64,000 nt of DNA from Chloroflexota bacterium (GCA_026709625.1 JAPOSR010000064.1:49005-113004), one strand, 5' to 3'. Positions 47,460 to 58,198 are shown, numbered from the stretch's first letter. Numbers and translations: made by a program. Notes: a model not told the origin generated them from the sequence alone.

Positions 47460-48468
47460 TGGCTCTCCTCTCAGCAAACTGCTCATCGTAAAGATGACAG
47501 GCGACTTCATGCAGGTCTTCTATCATTATCTGCGGCGGCTCGACTTCGGCGCAATGCTGCCAGGCAAAGGGGCAGCGCAGGCGAAAGATGCAGCCAGAGG
47601 GCGGGTTGCGCGGGTCATGCGTGATGCCTTCGGTGATCTTCAGCGGCTTGCGTTCTTTGATCGAGGGGATCGAGTCGATCAGCAGCTGCGTGTAGGGGTG
47701 GAGAGGCTTGGCATAGACATTGTTTACCGGGGCGATTTCGACCATTTTGCCAGCGTACATGACAGCGATGCGGTCGACGATCTGCGCCAGCAAGCCCATA
47801 TCGTGCCCGATGACGATCAAGGATACGCCGATTTCGTCTTTCACCTTGATCAATGTCTGGGCGACGATGCGCTGAACAACGACATCCAGCGCGCTGGTGG
47901 CTTCATCCGCGATGACCACGGTGGGGTGCAGCGCCACCCCCATGGCGATGCAAACGCGCTGCTTCATCCCGCCGCTCAGTTCGTGCGGATACATGTTGTA
48001 GATGCGGTTGGGCAAGCCAACATTTTGGAAGAGCTCGAAGATCCGCTCACGCAGCGCCTCGCGGTCTCGCTGCCGGCCCTCGTGCGATTCGATCACATCA
48101 ATGATCTGGTCTTTGACGCGCATAGTCGGGTTCAGCGAGTTCATCGCGCCCTGCGGGATTAGTGACAAGCCGGTCCAGCGGAACTTGCGCAGATCTTCTT
48201 CGCCCAGATTCAGCACTTCGGTGCCATCGACCTCGATGCTGCCATTCACGATGTAACCGGGCGGCTGCACGAGCTGCAAGATGCCATAGGCGGTGGTCGA
48301 CTTGCCACAGCCGCTTTCGCCGACCAGCCCCAGCGTCTCGCCTTCATAGAGATTGAAGCTGATGTCGCTGACGGCGATGACATCGCCCTGGGGCGTGGCG
48401 TAGTGGATGCGCAGCTTTTCGACCTTGAGGACGGTGCGGCTGCCGCTGCCGTTTCGCTTTTCACTCAT
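47431..48468 (-). CDS. Oligopeptide/dipeptide-type ABC ATPase (OppD/DppD-like)
   Basis: [67 protein letters not shown]. Confidence 0.95.
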   Translation of the reverse strand: MSEKRNGSGSRTVLKVEKLRIHYATPQGDVIAVSDISFNLYEGETLGLVGESGCGKSTTAYGILQLVQPPGYIVNGSIEVDGTEVLNLGEEDLRKFRWTGLSLIPQGAMNSLNPTMRVKDQIIDVIESHEGRQRDREALRERIFELFQNVGLPNRIYNMYPHELSGGMKQRVCIAMGVALHPTVVIADEATSALDVVVQRIVAQTLIKVKDEIGVSLIVIGHDMGLLAQIVDRIAVMYAGKMVEIAPVNNVYAKPLHPYTQLLIDSIPSIKERKPLKITEGITHDPRNPPSGCIFRLRCPFAWQHCAEVEPPQIMIEDLHEVACHLYDEQFAERRANALATIANS

Positions 48469-48487
48469 GTGATTTCAGGCTCTCCCC

Positions 48488-49426
48488 CTAGTTGGCTTTG
48501 CGCAGGCGCGGGTTGGCGACTTCGTCCAAGCCCAGGTTGATCAACAGCAGGGCGACAAAAACGACCGACAAAGTGATCGTCGGGATGCCCCACCACCACC
48601 ACATGTTGCGGAAGAGCGCGCCCGCCTCGATAGCGAAGAAGATCGCCACGCCCAGCGAGGGGATGCGCTGCGGGCCAAAGCCCAGCACTTCCAAGCCGAC
48701 CGCCGAGATGATCGCGCCCTGCATATTGCCGATGTAGCTGGCGCCGAGATATGGCAAGAGGTTGGGCATGATCTCCCTGAACATGATATCGCGCACGGGC
48801 ACGCCTGATAGCCGCGCCATCTGCACATAACCGCTTTCGCGCATGGACAGCACCTGGGCGCGGATATAGCGCGTGGGCGTCGCCCAAGAGAATAAGGAGA
48901 TTAGCAGCGCCATCGTCAGCAAATCCACCGTGCCTAAGACCGCCTGGATGACGATAAGGTATAGTAGCGAAGGCTGGGTGATGGCGATATCGACGGCCAA
49001 TCGAATCACATCGTCGAATGTCCCGCCTAAGAATCCCGCCATGAAACCCAAGATGATGCCGACGATCATGCCGACTGTGGCGGCGATCACACCCACGAAG
49101 ATGGTGCGCGGCGTCCCGACGATCCACAGCGCCAACATATCGCGGCCGCTGTTTTCTGTGCCTAGCGGATGTTCGGGAATGCCTTCTTGCCCGCGCCAGT
49201 TTTCAAAACCGACTGGCGGCAGGTTCAACGGCGCGCGCGCGGACAAAGCCAAGTCGGTATCCCACAATTGATAACCGAGGAAGATCAGGAAGAACAGGCA
49301 GCCAAGCATGCCAGTGCCGCTTAGAAACTTCCAATTCAACCAGGGGTTGTCAAAGCGGTTGAGAAAGCCCGCCTCTTTTGTGCCGCCGGCGACGGGAGCG
49401 TCTTGCGTGTTGTTGTCTTCAGCCAT
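48488..49426 (-). CDS. OppC/DppC-like ABC permease
   Basis: HPLGTENSGRDMLALWIVGTPRTIFVGVIAATVGMIVGIILGF; EEA-type loop GYVQMARLSGVPVRDIMFREIMPNLL. Confidence 0.94.
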   Translation of the reverse strand: MAEDNNTQDAPVAGGTKEAGFLNRFDNPWLNWKFLSGTGMLGCLFFLIFLGYQLWDTDLALSARAPLNLPPVGFENWRGQEGIPEHPLGTENSGRDMLALWIVGTPRTIFVGVIAATVGMIVGIILGFMAGFLGGTFDDVIRLAVDIAITQPSLLYLIVIQAVLGTVDLLTMALLISLFSWATPTRYIRAQVLSMRESGYVQMARLSGVPVRDIMFREIMPNLLPYLGASYIGNMQGAIISAVGLEVLGFGPQRIPSLGVAIFFAIEAGALFRNMWWWWGIPTITLSVVFVALLLINLGLDEVANPRLRKAN

Positions 49427-49428
49427 GT

Positions 49429-50439
49429 TTATCTCCCCTCCAGGCTAATCCGCGGGTCAATCAGCGGGTAACTCAGGTCGATGATCAGCACCGCCAGGGC
49501 GCTGGTCGTAATCAAGATGAACGCTGTGCCTTGGATAAGCCCGAAATCTTGCTCGCGCAGGGCAGTGACGATGAGGGTGCCCATACCGTTGTAGTTGAAG
49601 ATGACTTCCACCAGCACCACGCCGTTGACGAGGGTGCCGATGGAGACCGCCAGCGCCGTCATCTGCGGCAGGATGGCGTTGCGGATCATGTAGCGATAGA
49701 GGACATAGAAGGGCTTCAAGCCTTTTGCCTGCGCCAGGATCATATAATCCTCGCCCTCGATAGTGACCATCATGCCGCGCATGCCCAGCGCCCAATAGCC
49801 GAATGTAACCAGCACGATCGCCATGGCTGGCAGTGTGCCGTGATGAATCACATTCAGGATGAATTCCAAATTCAAGGCTGGCGTCATGCCAAAGCCATAA
49901 GAATAGGACTGTGGGAACCAGCCTAGCAGGAAGGCGAAGGTGTAGCTAAGCAGCAAGCCGGCTAACAGAGGCGGGATGGACGTGAAGATCATCGACATGG
50001 GGATAACCACTTTGGCCAGCCGCGGCGTCCGCTTCCAAGCCAGCAGCGCCCCGCAGAGGTTGCCGACGACGAAGAAAATGACGGTGGAGATACCGACCAA
50101 GCCGATCGTCCAGGGCAGAGCGCGGCCGACTAGCTCAGTCACCGTAGCCGGAAAACGAGCCATCGAATAGCCGAGATCGCCCTGCAGCAGCCCACCCAGA
50201 AAGCGCACATACTGCACATAAACGGGGTCGTTCAAGCCGAACCGCTCTTTCCAGCCTTCAATGATGGCGTTGGAATTTTCCACAAAACCAGCTTGATAGG
50301 ACAAGCGCGCGACCATCGCGGCAATGGGATCGCCCGGCGCCAGGCGCGGGATGATGAAGATCAACGTGGCCGCCACCCATAGCGTGAGGAAAAATACCAA
50401 TAGTCGGCGGACCAGGTAATTTAGAGATATTCCTCCCAT
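49429..50439 (-). CDS. OppB/DppB-like ABC permease
   Basis: YLVRRLLVFFLTLWVAATLIFIIPRLAPGDP; DYMILAQAKGLKPFYVLYRYMIRNAILP. Confidence 0.94.
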   Translation of the reverse strand: MGGISLNYLVRRLLVFFLTLWVAATLIFIIPRLAPGDPIAAMVARLSYQAGFVENSNAIIEGWKERFGLNDPVYVQYVRFLGGLLQGDLGYSMARFPATVTELVGRALPWTIGLVGISTVIFFVVGNLCGALLAWKRTPRLAKVVIPMSMIFTSIPPLLAGLLLSYTFAFLLGWFPQSYSYGFGMTPALNLEFILNVIHHGTLPAMAIVLVTFGYWALGMRGMMVTIEGEDYMILAQAKGLKPFYVLYRYMIRNAILPQMTALAVSIGTLVNGVVLVEVIFNYNGMGTLIVTALREQDFGLIQGTAFILITTSALAVLIIDLSYPLIDPRISLEGR

Positions 50440-50585
50440 GCCAGCGCCCCTTTTTGTGCTTAGCGATGCCAAACAAATAAAACTGCAACCTGCTCAAATC
50501 AAGAAAATGAGAGTCAATTGTTGACCACCGCTGGCAAATCAAGAGGTTGGGACAAGCGTCCCAACCTCAGCGCTTGCCTGGTCAA

Positions 50586-52346
50586 TTACATTCCAGCTTT
50601 GGTGATTTCCTGGAAGAATTGATGCGTCGATTGCCACCAGGTGGCCGGGTGGTTCCAGTTGTTCTCGCTGGTTGGCCAGCCTTCCCAGTAGGTGCTGTTG
50701 AAGGGGATCAGCTTGGTCGCCTGGTTCAGCGGGATGAAGGGCAGGTCTTCGTAGAGGTAGCGGTAAGCTTCCACGACCATGCCGATGGCATCCGGGTGGC
50801 CCAAGGGCAGGGAACCGAGCTCGGATACGATTTCACTGTAGGCAGCGTTGTTTTCGCCATCCCAGCGAACGTGATTGTTGCCGCCGCTGTTTGGCTCGCC
50901 AACCGGCACCCACCATTGGCTGGTGTAGCGCTGGAGCGACGCCCAAGGCTCGTTGATGGAGCCGCAGGCATCCCAGTCGGTGGTGGCTTCGTAGTTGCCG
51001 AAACGCTTGTTATCGCCCCAGGTCGCGCCAGCGATGACCGCGGCCGAAGCCTCGATGCCGAAGGTCTGCAGCTGCTCAACCAGGTTGGTGGTGATGCGGC
51101 GCTTCTCGACGAAACCTTCGTGCACCTGGATTTGCAGGCTGAGCGCCTCGCCGTCCATATCGACCCAGCGGCCGTCGTCATTGCGCGAATAGCCATTTTT
51201 CTCGAGCAGCGCGGCGGCGGCGTCCAGGTCGGCTTCGGTGTTGAAGGTCATGCCAGCTTCTTCGATGGCATCGATGTAGGGGAACATGCCGCCATACTCG
51301 ACGTACAGGGTGCGCGAGGGGATGGTCACGCCTTCATACGCGATGTCGATGACTTGCTGGCGACTGATGGCGTGGTTGATCGCCCAACGCATTTCGGGGT
51401 TGTCCCAAGGCGCGACCTGCGTCTGGAAGGACAACTGGCGCGGGCAGGGATCCAGCCATACAAAGGGCATGCCTTCGACCCAGGCGAAGATATTGTCGTT
51501 CTGCGCCTGCATGGCTTCGAAAGCGCCCAAGGTGACATCCATGATGCTGTCGAGCTCGTTGGCGACAGCCATGGTGGTGCGGATCTGGTCATTGCCAGTC
51601 ACGACCCAGACGGCGCGCTGTGGTTCGGGCAGCTTGAAGACGCCGGTCTTGGCGCCCCACCAGTCTTCATTGAGGTCGTAGACCCAGCTGGTCTCGTTGG
51701 CGGAAGTGATGACATAGGGACCCGTGCCGAGCGGCCAGCCTTTTTCAAGGTCGAAGTGCTTGAAGGTGAAGGGATCCTTGTCGCGCCAGACATGCTCGGC
51801 GATAATGTTGTAGCTGCCCCAGATGCGCACCGAGAAGTTGTCCAACTGGAAGCGCGGATTCGGCCGAGTCAAGTTGAATACGACTGTATGGTCGTCAATC
51901 GCCTCAACGCTTTCGACCCAATCTTGCATGCTTGCCGCGCCACCCAGCGCTTGTGTCTCATCATTCAGCAGCAATTCCATAGTGAAGACGACATCTTCGG
52001 AATTGAAAGCCTCGCCGTCAGACCATTCCGCGCCTTCGCGCAGGTTGAGTGTCCAAACATCCAGCGTATCGTTGGGCACCATGCTCTCAGCCAGCCACGG
52101 CATGATCTCGCCGGTCTCGTAGTTGAGGATGAAGAGCGGCTCGTTAACGGCTTGATGCAAGCCCTTGTTGCGATGGTTGTGGGGCAGCATCCAGTTCATC
52201 TGGTCATAGTTGGCGACCGCGCCGGCCGGACCGTCAATATCAAAGATGACGGTGTCTTCGCGCGCGACATCCTGGGCGGCAGCCGTGAAGCTGAACGCCG
52301 CGATACCCGCGACCAGAAGGACGAACAGAAGAGTTCTCGCTTTCAT
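50586..52346 (-). CDS. OppA/DppA-like ABC substrate-binding protein (SBP family 5)
   Basis: Signal peptide MKARTLLFVLLVAGIAAFSFTAAA; WTLNLREGAEWSDGEAFNSEDVVFTMELLL. Confidence 0.93.
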   Translation of the reverse strand: MKARTLLFVLLVAGIAAFSFTAAAQDVAREDTVIFDIDGPAGAVANYDQMNWMLPHNHRNKGLHQAVNEPLFILNYETGEIMPWLAESMVPNDTLDVWTLNLREGAEWSDGEAFNSEDVVFTMELLLNDETQALGGAASMQDWVESVEAIDDHTVVFNLTRPNPRFQLDNFSVRIWGSYNIIAEHVWRDKDPFTFKHFDLEKGWPLGTGPYVITSANETSWVYDLNEDWWGAKTGVFKLPEPQRAVWVVTGNDQIRTTMAVANELDSIMDVTLGAFEAMQAQNDNIFAWVEGMPFVWLDPCPRQLSFQTQVAPWDNPEMRWAINHAISRQQVIDIAYEGVTIPSRTLYVEYGGMFPYIDAIEEAGMTFNTEADLDAAAALLEKNGYSRNDDGRWVDMDGEALSLQIQVHEGFVEKRRITTNLVEQLQTFGIEASAAVIAGATWGDNKRFGNYEATTDWDACGSINEPWASLQRYTSQWWVPVGEPNSGGNNHVRWDGENNAAYSEIVSELGSLPLGHPDAIGMVVEAYRYLYEDLPFIPLNQATKLIPFNSTYWEGWPTSENNWNHPATWWQSTHQFFQEITKAGM

Positions 52347-52876
52347 GTGTTTTACTCCTACAGCAATTGAATAGATGGTTTGCATTGCCAACTCCTGCAC
52401 GGGTTTGTCATGCATTGACTGAATGACGGGCGCGCCGGCGGCACCCTGGATTGCCAAAACATCAGGTTAGACCGCGTCGATAGCGCCTCCTTTCGCGTAT
52501 AGGGGTGTTTGAGATGACTTGCGGAAAATCTGCCAGGCAGAGCGGCGCGCCGAGTTCAGAAGCGCTTTGGGAACGCTCTTATGTAGCGGCGCGGGGGGAG
52601 GATGCACCTGTCGATTCATTACCGTCATGAAACCCTGTGCAGCAAGCAAATAGAGCCAGTAGCGTGTACATACAGCAATAATTCATATGCCAATCTAACA
52701 CAGCTTGTGACAATTTGCAAAGGCGAGTTGTGGTGAATTTGGCCTGCGCAGAATGCTTGCCCCCTCGCTCATTTTTTGGAAAAGGGCTTGGGGCGGGGGA
52801 CGGCGCGAAATACCCTACACAGCCAAGCCAACGCTCGACTATACTGCCCACAAATCACCTGCGAGGCGCCAGCGAT

Positions 52877-53275
52877 TTGTACCAGCCAAACCAAAAACCC
52901 ACCCCATTGCCCAAGCTGATCCTCATCCTCGTCGGCTCGTCGGTGGCGATGATCGCCTTGATCTTGCTGCTGGCTGATGTCAAATGCCATTATGACATCG
53001 AGAATTGGTGGGCGGCACCGTATCCCGACGCTGAAACAGTGGATTTGCAATACGATCTGTTTCGACCGCGCGCGCTGGGCGAGACGCGCTGGGTCCTGGA
53101 AACTGCTGACGATGAAGACACCGTTCGCAAGTTCTATCAAGACTTAACCCTGGAGATATTGAACTCTGGCCGGACGCGCGGGCTGGCTTGGGCTGAACGT
53201 TTTATCCAATCAATTGAAAAGCCCGACGGCAGCAAGGCGACGCGCATCGTGCTGTTCAGCGCCTGCGGCACCTGA
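52877..53275 (+). CDS. Hypothetical membrane-anchored protein (start uncertain)
   Basis: LILILVGSSVAMIALILLLADVKCHYDIENWWAAPYPDAETVDLQYDLFRPRALGETRWVLETADDEDTVRKFYQDL; N-terminal TM then soluble domain. Confidence 0.5.
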   Translation: MYQPNQKPTPLPKLILILVGSSVAMIALILLLADVKCHYDIENWWAAPYPDAETVDLQYDLFRPRALGETRWVLETADDEDTVRKFYQDLTLEILNSGRTRGLAWAERFIQSIEKPDGSKATRIVLFSACGT

Positions 53276-53296
53276 TCGCCAGTTTGCTGAGTCCGC

Positions 53297-54184
53297 ATGA
53301 AGATCGCCGCCTTCCCCAAATGCTACCTGGAAGCCATCGCCGCTGGCGACATGACCGTCTTCGCGTGGATTGAGATGGCTCGTCAGCTGCCCGCCGAGGG
53401 CTTGGAGATGTACGAGGGCTTCTTCACCAGCCTCGCCGACAGCTATATCAACAGCGTGGGAGAGGCCATCGCCGCGGCTGGCTTCGCTATGCCCATGCTC
53501 TGTTGTTCGCCCGATTTCACCAACCCTGACAAAGCGGCTCGGCAACGGGCTATCGACCGCGAAATCCGCATGATTCGCATTACGCGCCTGCTGGGCGGGC
53601 AAGGCGCGGTCTGCCGCGTGCTCAGCGGCCAGCGCTATCCCGAGGTCTCCCGCCAGCAGGGCATCGAATGGGTCGTCGAGTGCATCGAGCAGGTCCTCCC
53701 CGCCGCGCGCGAGCAGGGTGTCGTGCTGGGCTTGGAAAATCACTACAAAGACGGCTTTTGGCGCTATCCCGAGTTCGCCCAGAAAATGGATGTCTTCCTG
53801 GAATTGCTGGATGCCATCCCCGAGCGCGAGTATTTTGGCGTGCAATACGATCCGTCCAACGCCATTGTGGCTGGTGATGATCCCTTGGAGCTGCTGCGGG
53901 CGGTGGCGGGGCGGGTCGTCAGCATGCACGCCAGCGACCGCTTTCTTGCGCTGGGCGCGAGTTTGGAGTCCCTGCGCAGCAGCGATGGCACGATCGGTTA
54001 TGCGCCAGAATTGCAGCATGGCGTCACCGGGCGCGGCTTGAACGATTACGATGCCATCTTCGCCATCCTGCGCGATGCCGGCTACAGTGGCTGGGTCAGC
54101 ATCGAAGATGGCATGAACGGCTTGGACGAAATGCGTGAATCGCTGCTTTTTTTGCATACAATGCGCGACAGACATTTTTCATAA
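53297..54184 (+). CDS. Sugar phosphate isomerase/epimerase (xylose isomerase-like TIM barrel)
   Basis: VVLGLENHYKDGFWRYPEFAQKMDVFLELLDAIPEREYFGVQYDPSNAIVAGDDPLELL; GYSGWVSIEDGMNG. Confidence 0.88.
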   Translation: MKIAAFPKCYLEAIAAGDMTVFAWIEMARQLPAEGLEMYEGFFTSLADSYINSVGEAIAAAGFAMPMLCCSPDFTNPDKAARQRAIDREIRMIRITRLLGGQGAVCRVLSGQRYPEVSRQQGIEWVVECIEQVLPAAREQGVVLGLENHYKDGFWRYPEFAQKMDVFLELLDAIPEREYFGVQYDPSNAIVAGDDPLELLRAVAGRVVSMHASDRFLALGASLESLRSSDGTIGYAPELQHGVTGRGLNDYDAIFAILRDAGYSGWVSIEDGMNGLDEMRESLLFLHTMRDRHFS

Positions 54185-54221
54185 TGGGCAGATCGCTCGC
54201 GCGACCGCGAAGGGACGGGAC

Positions 54222-55265
54222 ATGCAAGCGCTGATCAAATATGGACGCGCCGACAAAAATGTGGAATTGCGCGAGATCTCCCAGCCAGCCGACCCCGCGC
54301 CCGGTCATGTCATCGTGCAGGTGCGGGCGGCCGGGGTCTGTGGCAGCGACCTGCACATGTGGCGCGAACAACAAAGCTGGGAGGTCAAGCTGCCGCTTGT
54401 GCTGGGCCACGAATTTTGTGGCACGATCGCGGCGATTGGCGATGGCGTGCGCGGCTTTGCCGAGGGCGACCGCGTGGCGGTAGAGACGGCGGCGAAAGTC
54501 TGCGGCGTCTGCGCCTACTGCCACAGCGGCAATTATAACCAGTGCCCGGGGCGGCTGGGCTATGGCGCGCTCTATGACGGCGCGTTCACGCAGTTTGTCT
54601 GCGCTCGCCAGCAGATTTTGCATCATATCCCGGACAATGTGCCTTTCGAGCATGCCTCGCTGACCGAGCCGATCTGCGTGGCCTACAACGCGCTGGTGGA
54701 AAAAACGCCGGTTGTGAAGCCGGGCGACCGGGTGGTCATTCAAGGCCCAGGCCCCATCGGCATGATGGCGCTGCTGGTGGCTAAGCTGCGCGGCGCGGGC
54801 GAGCTCATTATGCTGGGCACGCGGCGCGACAAACGGCGTCTGGTTGTGGCGGCTGCAATCGGCGCGACGCACACGCTTGATATCGATGAGCGCGACCCGC
54901 TGGAATTGATCCGCGAGTTGGGCGATGGTTTTGGTGCCGACCTGGTGGTCGATTGCAGCGGCGTTTCTGTCGCGCTTCGCCAAGCGATGCAGTTGGCGCG
55001 CCCCAACGGCATCATCACCAAGATCGGCTGGGGACCGCAGCCACTGGGTTTCTCGCTGGATCCGCTGGTGCAAAAGGCGGTGACCTTGCAAGGCAGCTTC
55101 AGCCATTTGCACAGCACCTGGGAGCGGGCGCTGGGCTTATTGAGCAGCGGGCAGATCGACCTAGCGCCCATCATCGGCGGCGTGTATCCGCTGGCGGATT
55201 GGCAAGCGGCTTTTGAGCGGATGGAAGCCGGCGGCAATGTGAAGTCGGTGCTGCTGCCCAGCTAG
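54222..55265 (+). CDS. Zinc-dependent medium-chain alcohol/threonine dehydrogenase-like
   Basis: AAGVCGSDLHMWR, LGHEFCGTIAAIGDGV, CGVCAYCHSGNYNQCPG, VVIQGPGPIGMMALLVAKLRGAGELIMLG. Confidence 0.93.
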   Translation: MQALIKYGRADKNVELREISQPADPAPGHVIVQVRAAGVCGSDLHMWREQQSWEVKLPLVLGHEFCGTIAAIGDGVRGFAEGDRVAVETAAKVCGVCAYCHSGNYNQCPGRLGYGALYDGAFTQFVCARQQILHHIPDNVPFEHASLTEPICVAYNALVEKTPVVKPGDRVVIQGPGPIGMMALLVAKLRGAGELIMLGTRRDKRRLVVAAAIGATHTLDIDERDPLELIRELGDGFGADLVVDCSGVSVALRQAMQLARPNGIITKIGWGPQPLGFSLDPLVQKAVTLQGSFSHLHSTWERALGLLSSGQIDLAPIIGGVYPLADWQAAFERMEAGGNVKSVLLPS

Positions 55266-55850
55266 TCAAAGCGCAGTCGACAGCCCCAGCTCGCCCAGCG
55301 CCCGCCGCAGCGCCTCCAGCGGCAACCCAACCACATTGCTGTAACTGCCTTCGATGCGCGCCACGGGGTGAAATTTTGTGTTTTGGATGGCATAGCCGCC
55401 AGCTTTGTCAAATGGATCGCCACTGGCGATGTATGTGGCGATTTCGCCTTCGCTGTAATCGCGCATGTGCACGGTGGTGCGGGCATGACGGGTGATGATG
55501 CGCGGGAAATCGCCAACCCGCCGCACGGTGAAGCCGCTGATGACGGTGTGCGCTTGCCCGCGCAGACGCAGCAGCATGGCTTGGGCGACTCGGGCATCCG
55601 GTGGCTTGCCGAGCAGATCGCCATGCTGTTCGACGATGGTATCCGCAGCGATGATGAGGCTGGGCTGGGGGTTGATATGCGCCAGGACGGCGGCGGCTTT
55701 TTGTCTGCTGAGGCGCTGCGCATACTCGACCAGGTCTTCGGCAGGCAGCCGTGATTCGTCGATGGCGGGCACGATGATGTCAAAGCGCAATCCCAGGCGG
55801 GCGAGCAGCTGTTTGCGGCGAGGCGATGAAGAAGCGAGGATGATGCGCAT
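55266..55850 (-). CDS. maf: Maf-like nucleotide pyrophosphatase
   Basis: MRIILASSSPRRKQLLARLGLRFDIIVPAIDES; IIAADTIVEQHGDLLGKPPD; YSNVVGLPLEAL. Confidence 0.93.
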   Translation of the reverse strand: MRIILASSSPRRKQLLARLGLRFDIIVPAIDESRLPAEDLVEYAQRLSRQKAAAVLAHINPQPSLIIAADTIVEQHGDLLGKPPDARVAQAMLLRLRGQAHTVISGFTVRRVGDFPRIITRHARTTVHMRDYSEGEIATYIASGDPFDKAGGYAIQNTKFHPVARIEGSYSNVVGLPLEALRRALGELGLSTAL

Positions 55851-56041
55851 GGGCGCCATGTTACCCGCAGGCACCTTGTTCGCCCACTTCGAAACGAGGG
55901 CGAGGCTCGGCGAGCAAGAAGTAAGAAGCGCGTAAATTCGACCAGACGCGCCACCGCTGCGGCGATTTTTCGTTATAATTCACATCAGGAATCGCAATAT
56001 AGCCTTGTCGCGCAGCGATATTGGGCTTAGGAGGCAGGCAC

Positions 56042-56761
56042 ATGTATATGGGAAGCGATGGATTTATGATTGACGCGCAAAAGAGCAAGGGCAAGCCGCT
56101 GGCCGGCGCGCAGCTGAATGCGGTGATGCGCAATGTCTATGGCTGGATGACCATGGGCTTGCTGGTGACGGCGGCCATCGCGCTGGGCGTCAGCAACAGC
56201 GGCATGATACCCAGCCAGACGGTGATGCTGGTCGCGGTCTTTGCGCAGCTGGGCATCGTCTTTGGTTTGAGTTTTGCCATCAAACGCATATCGGCGACGG
56301 CGGCGGGCATGCTTTTCTTCGTATACTCGGCGCTGACGGGGCTGACGCTTTCGATCATATTCGTGGCGTTCACACTGGGCTCGATTGCGGCGGCTTTCTT
56401 CAGCACGGCTGGCGTCTTCGCGGCGATGACCCTAGTCGGGCTGACGACCAATGTCGATCTGAGCAAGTACAGCGCCTACTTTATGATGGGCTTGCTGGGC
56501 TTGATCATCGCCAGCCTAGTCAACCTCTTCCTGGGCAGCACGATGATCGAATTTGTCATCAGCATCTTTGGCGTGCTGCTGTTCACAGGTTTGACAGCCT
56601 ATGATACCCAGCGCATCGCGGCGATGGCGGCTGATCCGCGCATGATGGTGGATGCCGAAAGCACGCTGAAGTTCAGCATCATGGGGGCGCTCACGCTGTA
56701 TCTCGACTTCATCAACCTGTTCATCTTTATGCTGCGTCTCTTCGGCGGCAGTCGAGAATAA
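56042..56761 (+). CDS. Bax inhibitor-1/YccA family membrane protein
   Basis: FMRNVYGWMTMGLLVTAAIALGVSN-type N-terminus, seven TM segments, TGLTAYDTQRI...LYLDFINLFIFMLRLFGG. Confidence 0.93.
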   Translation: MYMGSDGFMIDAQKSKGKPLAGAQLNAVMRNVYGWMTMGLLVTAAIALGVSNSGMIPSQTVMLVAVFAQLGIVFGLSFAIKRISATAAGMLFFVYSALTGLTLSIIFVAFTLGSIAAAFFSTAGVFAAMTLVGLTTNVDLSKYSAYFMMGLLGLIIASLVNLFLGSTMIEFVISIFGVLLFTGLTAYDTQRIAAMAADPRMMVDAESTLKFSIMGALTLYLDFINLFIFMLRLFGGSRE

Positions 56762-56842
56762 CTCTCTGCAAACCGCCCTCCCAGCCCTTGTCGGGGCGAC
56801 TCTTGGGGTCGCCCGCTGTTTCCTGCCTGGCTCTGCCGGGGC

Positions 56843-58066
56843 TCAGCGCGTCTTGCGTCTGCGATAGCTGAGCAGAACCAGGGTGGCGAACAGGCCGCTG
56901 GCCGCCCACAGCAGAAAAGGCACATTCAGCGCTAGGGTTGAAAACGCATTGCCCAGCGCTGGCGTGACGGATGTGCCGAGGTTTTGCCAGATGCCGCCGA
57001 AGCCCAGCGCGCTGCCCATCAAGGCGATATCCAAGCCCTCGACCTCGGTGATCGAGGCGCCTTTCAGCGCCATGAAGCTGTCAAAGCAGCAGCCTGCCAA
57101 AGCCATCGCCAGCAGCACGCCCCAATAACTATCGCCCACCAAGAACATCAGCGCTGTGCCGATGCTCATCATAGTCGTGCAAAATGCCATGACCAGTTTG
57201 CGATTGCCCAGCCGGTCGGACAAATGCGAAAGCGGCACGACACTGACCAGGCTGCAAAAGAAGAAGACCGTGATGGCTGTATCCGCCTCGACCGCGCTCC
57301 AGCCGATTTCGCGCAGGTAGGTGGGCACATAGCCGACCAAGCCGCGCATCAAGCCCAGCACGCCAAACACCGCCAGCGCGATCACCCACAGTTCGCGGAA
57401 GCGCGCCACCATCCGCAGGCTGCGCAGTATCCCGCGCAGGTCGAGTGGCTGGGTGGGACGGCGCGCTCGGTTGGGTGGATGCACAAAATACCACAGCGCC
57501 GCCATCGCAACCGCGCAAATGCCCAGAGCGATCAGCACATTGCGCCAGCCACCCAGCAGCGGCGAAAGCGTTGTGGCGCTCAAACGCGAACCCAGCATCA
57601 ATCCGGTGGCGAACCCGGCCGACATGACGCCCGACGCGAAGCCCAGCTGGCGCGAGGCAAACCACTCGCGGTTCAGTTTGACGAAGTTCATGGGCAAAAT
57701 GGGCTGTACCATGCCAAACAAAAATGAGGTGATAAACAGCGACCAAAAATCCACCGCAAAGCCACGCAGCGCGCCGCTGACCCCCGTGGCGAGGCACAGC
57801 AGCACCAAGGTGCGCCGCGTGCCGAAGTAGTCGATGAAGCCGCCGCCCAGCACCGATGTGAAGATGCCCATCACCGAGCCGACGCCCCAGATCATGCCAA
57901 TCTGCACCAGATCCAGCCCCAGCGACTCGGCGACCTCGCTGAACATGGCCGACAAGCCAGTTGTGGGGAAGCCCATGACGATGAAGCCAGACAAAGTGAC
58001 CATAGCCAGAATCACCCAGCGGTAAGGCGAGTCGGTGCGATGAGCTTGGTCGAGGGGCGGCGACAT
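56843..58066 (-). CDS. MFS transporter
   Basis: 12-TM pattern; MIWGVGSVMGIFTSVLGGGFIDYFGTRRTLVLLCLATG. Confidence 0.9.
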   Translation of the reverse strand: MSPPLDQAHRTDSPYRWVILAMVTLSGFIVMGFPTTGLSAMFSEVAESLGLDLVQIGMIWGVGSVMGIFTSVLGGGFIDYFGTRRTLVLLCLATGVSGALRGFAVDFWSLFITSFLFGMVQPILPMNFVKLNREWFASRQLGFASGVMSAGFATGLMLGSRLSATTLSPLLGGWRNVLIALGICAVAMAALWYFVHPPNRARRPTQPLDLRGILRSLRMVARFRELWVIALAVFGVLGLMRGLVGYVPTYLREIGWSAVEADTAITVFFFCSLVSVVPLSHLSDRLGNRKLVMAFCTTMMSIGTALMFLVGDSYWGVLLAMALAGCCFDSFMALKGASITEVEGLDIALMGSALGFGGIWQNLGTSVTPALGNAFSTLALNVPFLLWAASGLFATLVLLSYRRRKTR

Positions 58067-58198
58067 GTTGCATCCAGCAGCTTGTCAACAGTGTCGCAAT
58101 CGTAACGCGCGCGGCGTGAAAATGATACGGCGCTTGTGCAACTGCGCGCGATGTGTTCCAATCCCTTCCTGTCAGGCAGCATTGGGAGGGGTAGCGCC

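Noticed and set aside
50547-52370. 607 aa plus-strand ORF opposite the OppA-like gene
   Set aside because: Antisense shadow ORF; the composition mirrors the reverse complement of OppA and there are no plausible domains.
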